Positions 56,891-64,000 of a DNA stretch of 64,000 bases are shown here, piece by piece. Source of the DNA: an uncultured Hyphomonadaceae bacterium (lineage in GTDB: Bacteria; Pseudomonadota; Alphaproteobacteria; Caulobacterales; Maricaulaceae); contig CAJXPX010000001.1 in the NCBI GenBank assembly GCA_913058335.1, forward strand, positions 118,618-182,617, written 5' to 3'. The notes beneath the pieces are model-generated. The model saw only the letters and a program-made list of their open reading frames with translations, had not been told where the DNA came from and made no database searches. The stretch's first letter is position 1, and the number at the start of each line of letters is the position of its first letter. Made by a program: the position numbers and the translations under genes.

Positions 56891-59800
56891 TTATTCTGCC
56901 GATTGCAACACTTCTCTAACGGCATCGTCTATAATATCCAGTTGTTTCCGATAGTCGAACACAGCGACGAGATTTTCCAAAGACTCCTCATCGAAAGACT
57001 GGGCCATCATTTTATCAATCGCAACGGCCCAGGCTTGTGGTGTATTTTTCTGAAGTAACCAGTCTTGAGGCAGAACCTCTTTCATGCCCCCTCGGTCAAG
57101 TGACAATACAGGAGTTTGACTCATTAAAGCTTCAAAAACCACCCGTCCGGTTCCGCACGGATCATCTTCCCCAAGAGGGAACAGGAATAAAGCCGCATTT
57201 TTATACATATCCGTATAATCTCGGCCATTAAAGAACGGCTCCACTATCACATTATCCGGAAATGGTAGATTATCTCCGCCAATGACCCGAAACTTTAGCT
57301 CTGGCCTTAGGGTCGCCAACTGCCGAACTAACTGTCCGCCTAAAAACTTACGGGCATTTATCAATAATATTTCTGTCCGTTCGGATAACGGCCTTATCGA
57401 TGCGGAAGAGAGAGGTGGTTTTACGGGCACATAGGAATTTATCGAGTCGGAGCCATAGATGTTTTGAATAACTTCGCCAACATAATTCGCATTTGTGACG
57501 ACTTTGGCGGCCTCGTCATAGGTAAATTTATACTCATTTTGCGGGTTCAATATCGCTTGACGATTTACAAGGTTTAAATGCGGTCGCGGACAGACTTCAC
57601 CCCAATCACGCGGGAAGAAAATGAAAGGAATATCGTGCGCAACACAGACTGGCGCAGCCCGTAGTGCAACGCCCCCATATGTCAACACCATATCCGGACG
57701 CCAACTTGCCATCGCCCCGCTTAATCCGGATTTAAATGCAAACGGGCCAAAGAGAATATAATCTGTCAGATCCGATGCTTGGTCGAGACCATATTCTTTG
57801 GTTTTTTTATGATCTACAACGGTAATAACTTCGTAGCCCTGCGCTTTCAGGCGATCAACGATAGCGGCAGTTGAACGCTCTCCACCTCTCGGATTATATT
57901 TCTCAAGGTGATGATGGGCGACGACCATAATTCGCTCGGCCTGTCGTTCGGACACATCTACCGCATGGGAAGCGATCAAACCCTCAACTGTATTGGGGTT
58001 TTCTGCTTTGCCCGCATTTTCTTTCCCCCAGACGTCCCACTCTCTTCCCGATAGATCCGTTAGTCGGAAATTATATATAAAATGGGGTTGAAAATTCGGC
58101 AAAACAGTCACGTCGTCGTTTTCAGTGTCGTCACTAAGCGGTTTATCCACAGGAGCTAATTTAAGAATATAATCAACATCAGGAAGATCAATTCGCCCCA
58201 CTTCGTTTTCGTAAAGTGCATAAACCCCAACATCTTTATGATATTTTTTCAAACAAGCCGGCGGATTATTCCAATCGTCAATTACCGCAAACGTAACTTT
58301 CCGACTTGGTAATGTCGTAAATTGTTTATCTGGACGTCGGTAATAGGAATCATCCAACTGATTTATGTAAGCTTGGGGATCTCGATATTGATTTGAGCTT
58401 CCATCAATAACCAATTTTAGTCTGCGCCTCAGCTTAATTAATTCTGAATGATGAGTTCCCTGCATCGCCATTGCACGTAACGCACAGGTAGCTGTCTCAA
58501 CCCAAGCATTTTCATCCTCCGCAATGGATTCGCACTCAGTTCCACGCCACGCGGTCCAAAGTTCTATGATTTTGGTGTAATCTTGTTCTGATAGAAGGGA
58601 GCGAAATAAGAAGTTTTTAAGTAGCCAAGGCCGCGCGACCTTATCATAATCATTCTCGGCATAAGAAATACAAAGTTTGAATTTCCGACCAATGTAAGCG
58701 GCTCTCGCACGTGCATACCGAATGTCGTCTGTCATTTGACCTTCGTGCTGTATTGCCCACTTAACGATGTCTTCCGCACGTTCCATCCGGTGCTCCCGCA
58801 CGACGGAATTGAAAACATAATCCCAAGAAGGATTAAAATACTTATATAGCGAGAAAGACTCATTAAAAAACACGTCGCTATAAGCTGTACGTACGAGCAC
58901 ATGCTGCCTATCAAATTCCATCTCAATAGCCTTGGAATAGGGATGGCCGCACCACCCATAATCGTGCTTCAACTTACCGACTATTTCATCTTTCACCATG
59001 TCAGTCGTAACATCACGCATGCAAAGGGCAGTTTCACACGTTACGAATTCAGGTCGGAATTGACAAGGACTACAGGCTCGTTCTGTTCGAATAACAGATG
59101 TAGCCCGTGACATGGGGCCGTTTTTAACAGCACTCGTCGGGCCAAAGACACAAACTGTTGGCACTTTGAGGGCATCAGCCATATGAAATGCTCCCCCATC
59201 GGAGCAAACGAAAACATCCATTTGACGGATTTTTTCAATCGAATCGCGAAGCTTCGAATGTGTATGATCTATACACCCGGGAATATCCTCCTCAGGCCCC
59301 CCAAAACTGTGAAGTTCCGCTCCTTGATCTAACAGGATACGAGCGAGTTGATCAAATTGCGACCACTGTCGTTTTCCCCACAAGACTCCTCGCTTACCTC
59401 CGGCAAGACCAATTTTCGCAGAAGGGATTTCTTTACACCCGCCCATATCTTGTGGTGGTTCAGCATAGTTCCGAATAAAGGGGTTTACAGAGATATGGCG
59501 TAGGTCTTCTTTTTCCCCTTCAAGATTCCAAATTCCGAAGAAATGGTATTTTGCTTCAGAGACAAATTGTGTCTGGCCATAAAAATCATATACTTTGCGT
59601 TGGTTGAAAATCTGATTTGCGAGAACTCCTTTGGCATCCGCGCCGAATGTCGACGCACAAAACGCTTTATCATAATGTCGACCGCCAAAAATATCAGTCG
59701 AATGGTATGCTAGGTTGATAAATTCAGACTCTCCAAAGAGTTCATGCGAGATCCCTACGCTGGAATGAATACATACATCGATGGGCTGATCCAACCGCTT

Positions 59801-62623
59801 AGAAAGCCAACGTATTAGCGGCGTTGCTTGCAGAATATTACCGATGCCCGCCCCGACATTGACGACAAATTTACAAGTGTTAAAACTCAAAGCCCGCTCT
59901 AGCCCGTCGGAAAGAGACTTATGAACGGGTACAGCTATTCTGAACGTGTCTTCAAGCCATAACGCCACTGACTTTTGGGTGGTAACGACTGATGTCGCGT
60001 TGGCGAATTGCAAAGACCACGCTGACTTAAGTTCGGGTGTCTCAGAAATTTTTCTCAGATCTGAATCTGTCATATCTGAGGCGCAGAAAATTATAGAGTC
60101 CGAGAATCGGCTAATGTCGACGTCTGGATTCCAATCTTTTACATTTAGAATCAAAGAGCCCGCCCCCATCTTGGAGAACTGCCCGTCAATTGATTTACTC
60201 TCAATCCATTTAAGTTTTGCCTCGACTAGAGAATTCGCCTTTAAATCTATAGCGTTACGCAACGCGGTATCGACCATAATTTTTTTCGCAAGTCGTCTGT
60301 TCTCTCGCAACCCGAGCGGCACGAACTTACTCCCGTCTACACATGGTACATATTGAGCAGACAGCCGAGTTGCGGCTTTAGACAAAGCCTTAATAACACT
60401 CTGACTGCGTTCTGCATTCAGACAATCCAACACGTCTTCGCGCCTGATTAAAACTGCGGACGCCGAGAAGACACCCGGGTGACTCTCAATTTTCAGGACA
60501 TCAGGCGTTGCAAAAAACGTTACCCCAACGGCGCTACGCAATTCGGCGCATAACCCAGCTTGTTGACTTCGTGAGAGGCGGTTGCGCGAGAAAATAAAAA
60601 ATTCAAATTTAGAATCGGAGATGAGCTTTTTTAGGTCTGCCGGGCTGGTTTCATCAGAAATAGAATATTTTGATTTTAAGGGGTTAGCTGTTTTTTCGAC
60701 CAAGTGTATCAAGCGAGTTTTCGATTTGAAACAAACACTTTCAGCAAACTCTGACGGGATGGTCGCAAATGGAAGTTTTTTAGACTTGGCAAAGTCAGAA
60801 GCCGCATGGAGCGCTCCAAGATTTATCAATGCCTCCAAACGATTCTTAATTAACTCACCATTTCTGGGTGCCAATACCAATCCTTCAGCGATCTCATGCT
60901 CCGCGGCAGCGACTTGCCCACGCGCCGATAACGCATCTATATATTTTAATATCCCCGAAGCATTTTTCATGCGGGGATGCGCTTTAGCTTCCAGCCCAAA
61001 TTTTACAGCTTCATCCAACTGCCCCTGTACCCTTGCAAGAACAGACTTTAGAACCAGCACGTCAGGCGAATCCGGAAAAACACCACTGATTTCACGAAGA
61101 GTTTTTGCGGCGCCTTTAAAATTGCACCTACTGACATCAAGTAGAAATTTTTCTTGCCATAAAGGAAATTGGTTTGAATTTGCCCTCAAGCCAGAGCTGA
61201 TAAAGTCCTCTGCTTGCAATCGTTCCGGTGAACGAAAAATGCGTCCTTGTTTCTTTGCGCCTGCAATAGCGTTAGCGAGATAAAAAAGCTGAAGAGAGTT
61301 ATGCTTGTGCTTGGCGATTAAGGGACCAAGAGATTTCTCAATATTTAGAGCAGCCGTCTTAGGATCAATCGCCAAGTGGCACTTGACTATTTGATCGAAT
61401 ATTCGCTTATCCGTTACATTATCAGCGAATTTCTCTAGATACAGTCTTAACGCCGCTGAATATTCTGCCTGCCGGAATAATTTATTTGCATCCAACTTGG
61501 ATTTTTCTGCTTCTTCCGCGGCTAATGCTCTTCTCGCCGCCGCCTCTGCTGCCAATTTTTTTGCCTTAGATCTCTCGCGCTCTGCATTTAGCCTTCTTTC
61601 TTCAGCAAGAGCTTCTTCCTCCTCGCGCCGTTGACGCTCAAGTTCTTCAGCTGCCTGTTTAATTTCCAGAGCCCGTTGTTTATCGGCTTCTTGCTTAGCT
61701 TTTTCTTCAGCCTTCTGCTGAATTTGAATTTGCTCAAATTGAGCCTCAACCGAGGATATGTACTGCATTTGCAGAGGAGAAACCAACGCAGAGAGCGCCT
61801 TAAATTTTATGTCTATCACGTAGGGGAAGTATCCGCTCTTTAGAATCGCGGTCGACTTGGTTGCCAATCCTGACAGGTCAGCATCAGAATTTACTTTATA
61901 GGCTAATATAGATAAAATATCGCGTGTGAGCTTTCCATAAAGCTTCTGGTCTTTGACATTATCGGCGGATAAGAAATAACGCAGTATCAACAAGCCTGAT
62001 GTCGCATTTCGGACACCAAACCCTGGAATCTGCTCAATCGCGTTTGTTCTCTCTAGGGCTGCTTTGAAAAGCTCACTCCAGGGCCCTATATCTTTACAAG
62101 TCGTTTTATCTATATGCTTTGCCAATTCCAGGCCAATTTGACGACACTCCCCATCGGCTATTACGGACTTTGTATCCTTAAGCCCAGCCGTCACTATATT
62201 TAAAAAGTAATGGCCTCTGTCATTTCCCTTCAATTCGTCACTCGGGATTGCGGAAGGAAATTTTGACCTTTCTAAAATCTCAACATTACGACTAACTTTT
62301 AAAATGGAGGTTATAATATGATAGGCCTGTTTTGGCGCTGCAGAGCCCTCCAACTGATCGCGGAGGTCTGCAAAGAAAAAGTAAGACAAACCCTCCTCGA
62401 CGGGACGACTGCCTTTAGCCGTTCCCTCAATGAGCAAACGCCACCCCTCATGGCGTTCCGGCCAAGTCTCAATCAACTCTTTTGCTAGAGATACGGCCTC
62501 TTCAAATCTGGATTCTTTCAAAAGATTGCGTGTTTTCGCAATCTTTTTTTCTGGACCAAAAAGACTTTTTAACTGACTTTTCACGCAACCCACCAAAAAT
62601 TCAGAAATCAAAATATTGTACAA
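56891..62623 (-). CDS. Giant multidomain glycosyltransferase: TPR/coiled-coil N-terminus, GT9-like middle, GT4-like C-terminus (1910 aa)
   Basis: Coiled coil QKAEEKAKQEADKQRALEIKQAAEELERQRREEEE...; GT9-like FVVNVGAGIGNILQATPLIRWLSKRL...VFVCSDGGAFHMADALKVPTVCVFGPTSAVKNGP; GT4-like LFPLGEDDPCGTGRVVFEALMSQTPVLSLDRGGMKEVL. Confidence 0.85.
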   Translation of the reverse strand: MYNILISEFLVGCVKSQLKSLFGPEKKIAKTRNLLKESRFEEAVSLAKELIETWPERHEGWRLLIEGTAKGSRPVEEGLSYFFFADLRDQLEGSAAPKQAYHIITSILKVSRNVEILERSKFPSAIPSDELKGNDRGHYFLNIVTAGLKDTKSVIADGECRQIGLELAKHIDKTTCKDIGPWSELFKAALERTNAIEQIPGFGVRNATSGLLILRYFLSADNVKDQKLYGKLTRDILSILAYKVNSDADLSGLATKSTAILKSGYFPYVIDIKFKALSALVSPLQMQYISSVEAQFEQIQIQQKAEEKAKQEADKQRALEIKQAAEELERQRREEEEALAEERRLNAERERSKAKKLAAEAAARRALAAEEAEKSKLDANKLFRQAEYSAALRLYLEKFADNVTDKRIFDQIVKCHLAIDPKTAALNIEKSLGPLIAKHKHNSLQLFYLANAIAGAKKQGRIFRSPERLQAEDFISSGLRANSNQFPLWQEKFLLDVSRCNFKGAAKTLREISGVFPDSPDVLVLKSVLARVQGQLDEAVKFGLEAKAHPRMKNASGILKYIDALSARGQVAAAEHEIAEGLVLAPRNGELIKNRLEALINLGALHAASDFAKSKKLPFATIPSEFAESVCFKSKTRLIHLVEKTANPLKSKYSISDETSPADLKKLISDSKFEFFIFSRNRLSRSQQAGLCAELRSAVGVTFFATPDVLKIESHPGVFSASAVLIRREDVLDCLNAERSQSVIKALSKAATRLSAQYVPCVDGSKFVPLGLRENRRLAKKIMVDTALRNAIDLKANSLVEAKLKWIESKSIDGQFSKMGAGSLILNVKDWNPDVDISRFSDSIIFCASDMTDSDLRKISETPELKSAWSLQFANATSVVTTQKSVALWLEDTFRIAVPVHKSLSDGLERALSFNTCKFVVNVGAGIGNILQATPLIRWLSKRLDQPIDVCIHSSVGISHELFGESEFINLAYHSTDIFGGRHYDKAFCASTFGADAKGVLANQIFNQRKVYDFYGQTQFVSEAKYHFFGIWNLEGEKEDLRHISVNPFIRNYAEPPQDMGGCKEIPSAKIGLAGGKRGVLWGKRQWSQFDQLARILLDQGAELHSFGGPEEDIPGCIDHTHSKLRDSIEKIRQMDVFVCSDGGAFHMADALKVPTVCVFGPTSAVKNGPMSRATSVIRTERACSPCQFRPEFVTCETALCMRDVTTDMVKDEIVGKLKHDYGWCGHPYSKAIEMEFDRQHVLVRTAYSDVFFNESFSLYKYFNPSWDYVFNSVVREHRMERAEDIVKWAIQHEGQMTDDIRYARARAAYIGRKFKLCISYAENDYDKVARPWLLKNFLFRSLLSEQDYTKIIELWTAWRGTECESIAEDENAWVETATCALRAMAMQGTHHSELIKLRRRLKLVIDGSSNQYRDPQAYINQLDDSYYRRPDKQFTTLPSRKVTFAVIDDWNNPPACLKKYHKDVGVYALYENEVGRIDLPDVDYILKLAPVDKPLSDDTENDDVTVLPNFQPHFIYNFRLTDLSGREWDVWGKENAGKAENPNTVEGLIASHAVDVSERQAERIMVVAHHHLEKYNPRGGERSTAAIVDRLKAQGYEVITVVDHKKTKEYGLDQASDLTDYILFGPFAFKSGLSGAMASWRPDMVLTYGGVALRAAPVCVAHDIPFIFFPRDWGEVCPRPHLNLVNRQAILNPQNEYKFTYDEAAKVVTNANYVGEVIQNIYGSDSINSYVPVKPPLSSASIRPLSERTEILLINARKFLGGQLVRQLATLRPELKFRVIGGDNLPFPDNVIVEPFFNGRDYTDMYKNAALFLFPLGEDDPCGTGRVVFEALMSQTPVLSLDRGGMKEVLPQDWLLQKNTPQAWAVAIDKMMAQSFDEESLENLVAVFDYRKQLDIIDDAVREVLQSAE

Positions 62624-62751
62624 ATGCGCTGAAAACGAGATATTTCAAAGCGCTTAACAGACTTAAAAATGCATCACAAACTCAAATTGGCTTTTAACAC
62701 GGGAGCTAAAATACTAAAACAGTCATGTCCAGAGACATCGTGTGTAAAGAG

Positions 62752-63474
62752 CTAATCCTTTTTGGGACTGGCCCCAGGTAAACCTACAGGCGCGCGGTTA
62801 AGGCCCTCATTCACATAGCAATCCCAAGCCGCATCCGCATCGCCAAAAAACCGAATTTCACCTTCACGTATATACAACCCCTTATTGCAAATCTTCCGCG
62901 TCAGACTCTGATGATGAGTTGCCAGTACGATTATCCCGGATTGATCTAAGAGCTCCTGCATACGAGCTTCGCTCTTTTCACGAAAATCGGCGTCCCCAAC
63001 CCCTAACCACTCATCTAATAACAGAATTTGAGGCGTAAATTCAGTAGCAGCGGCAAACACGACTCTAACTGACATCCCCTGCGAGTATGTCTCCATAGGA
63101 TCATCTATTGCCTCTCCAATATCTGCGAATTCAATAATCCGAGGCATTCTTTCTTTGATTTCCTGAGCCGATCTTTTTTCAATCATGCTCCGCAATAGAA
63201 TGTTCCGGCGCCCAGTACTTTGCTTCCTTAACCCCAAGGATAAGTTGAATAGGGAGCTCACTCTTCCTTCAATATGAATGCTCCCCGAGCTCGGCGGTAA
63301 AACCCCCGCTATAGACTGTAAAAGAGTAGATTTACCCGCCCCATTGGGACCGATTAGGGCCAAGCGGTCTCCCCGCTCTAGCTTAAAGGAAATATCCTTT
63401 AAAATAGGCCGCGTTTTCAGAAAACCACCAGAGGAAAGGTGCACGGAAACATTGTTATATGTGATAGAAGTCAT
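62752..63474 (-). CDS. Polysaccharide ABC transporter ATP-binding protein (Wzt/KpsT-like)
   Basis: LALIGPNGAGKSTLLQSIAGVLPPSSGSIHIEGRVSSLFNLSLGL; TYSQGMSVRVVFAAATEFTPQILLLDEWLGVGDADF. Confidence 0.93.
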   Translation of the reverse strand: MTSITYNNVSVHLSSGGFLKTRPILKDISFKLERGDRLALIGPNGAGKSTLLQSIAGVLPPSSGSIHIEGRVSSLFNLSLGLRKQSTGRRNILLRSMIEKRSAQEIKERMPRIIEFADIGEAIDDPMETYSQGMSVRVVFAAATEFTPQILLLDEWLGVGDADFREKSEARMQELLDQSGIIVLATHHQSLTRKICNKGLYIREGEIRFFGDADAAWDCYVNEGLNRAPVGLPGASPKKD

Positions 63475-63476
63475 GT

Positions 63477-64000
63477 TTAAATGTGGCGCGCAATTTTATT
63501 GATAGAGGCGGGATATAAAGCAATTAAAATGAGCATAGTGGCCAATGTAAGGCCGACAATCCAAATCCAGCTTTCGCCGGGCACGGGTTCACTTAGAAGA
63601 GGCTGTCGCACCACGGCTAAAATATGTGTAAATGGATTATACTTTAAAATTTCGGCTTTGGACCCAAGCATACTGGGCAGCCAAATGATGGGAGTAAGAA
63701 AAAACATGATTCGCATTATCGCACTTACGAGCTGAACCAAATCACGAAAGAACACGCATAATACAGCGAGGATCAACTGCACAAACATTATCAAAGGTAC
63801 AATTGAGGCGAAGCCCAAAATTGACCAAAACAAGGAGGCCATAGAATAGGGATAAACGAAGTAACTCACGGTCAAGGCGGCGATAGCAGTAATAAAGGCC
63901 GTCACCAGTGAATTGAACATACACTGTATAACGAAGGTGGAATAATTACATTTCATCCCCAATATCCAATTTCGTGAGCTTATTAGGGACGTTGCACCGC
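63477..64000 (-). CDS. Polysaccharide ABC transporter permease (Wzm/KpsM-like), truncated by window edge
   Basis: Frame stays open to the window edge (GATSLISSRNWILGMKCNYS...); FSILGFASIVPLIMFVQLILAVLCVFFRDLVQLVSAIMRIMFFLTPIIWLPSML. Confidence 0.88.
   Translation of the reverse strand, partial: GATSLISSRNWILGMKCNYSTFVIQCMFNSLVTAFITAIAALTVSYFVYPYSMASLFWSILGFASIVPLIMFVQLILAVLCVFFRDLVQLVSAIMRIMFFLTPIIWLPSMLGSKAEILKYNPFTHILAVVRQPLLSEPVPGESWIWIVGLTLATMLILIALYPASINKIARHI

Noticed and set aside
56872-56892. Poly-T/A tracts between Gfo/Idh and giant GT genes
   Set aside because: Short AT-rich spacer; no repeat or RNA structure that can be supported.
60582-61283. 233-aa plus-strand ORF
   Set aside because: Fully antisense to the 1910-aa glycosyltransferase ORF, which has clear domain motifs; Ser/Phe-rich translation with no recognisable family.
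1-64000. tRNA, rRNA, CRISPR arrays, transposases/integrases
   Set aside because: None recognised by reading; no regularly spaced repeats and no transposase or integrase motif in the ORF list. Infernal, tRNAscan-SE and CRISPR finders would be decisive.

Overview
The 64 kb window looks like a Gram-negative, probably alphaproteobacterial, chromosome segment with three blocks. (A) 1-14.6 kb: a succinoglycan/Exo-like exopolysaccharide cluster with ABC exporter C-terminus, ExoM/ExoO/ExoA-like GT2 enzymes, Wzy-like polymerase, SLBB-type export protein, PPP-family phosphatase, GH16 glycanase, ExoP/Wzc-like BY-kinase, outer-membrane beta-barrel and ExoY-like sugar transferase. (B) 15.2-30.5 kb: a metal-acquisition island. 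A divergent NikR-like regulator faces an operon with a small periplasmic/TM protein, TonB-dependent receptor, DUF4198-like protein, TPR protein, HupE/UreJ-like protein and a second membrane protein. Next come a siderophore receptor/PiuC/ExbB/ExbD/ExbD/TonB operon and a PepSY/DUF2271/DUF4198/ApbE operon. (C) 31-64 kb: a second surface-glycan cluster with glycosyltransferases, GtrA, ADP-heptose genes, AGE epimerase, SGNH-type esterase, an isolated DUF2793 tail-fibre-like gene, sulfotransferase-like protein, tandem OafA-type acyltransferases, WbpB/D/E-like sugar genes, a 1910-aa multidomain glycosyltransferase, and a KpsMT/Wzm-Wzt-like ABC exporter running off the right edge. Main observations: the NikR homologue appears to have lost three of four canonical Ni ligands and sits beside a variant NikR operator (GTAAGA-N16-TCTTAC); a probable ApbE flavinylation motif lies in the DUF2271 protein; two Fur-box-like sites precede the two iron operons; the tandem acyltransferases share a 162-bp perfect 5' identity; and the 1910-aa fusion protein has an unusual architecture. 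No tRNA, rRNA, CRISPR array or transposase was recognised. All family assignments come from reading motifs, not database searches.
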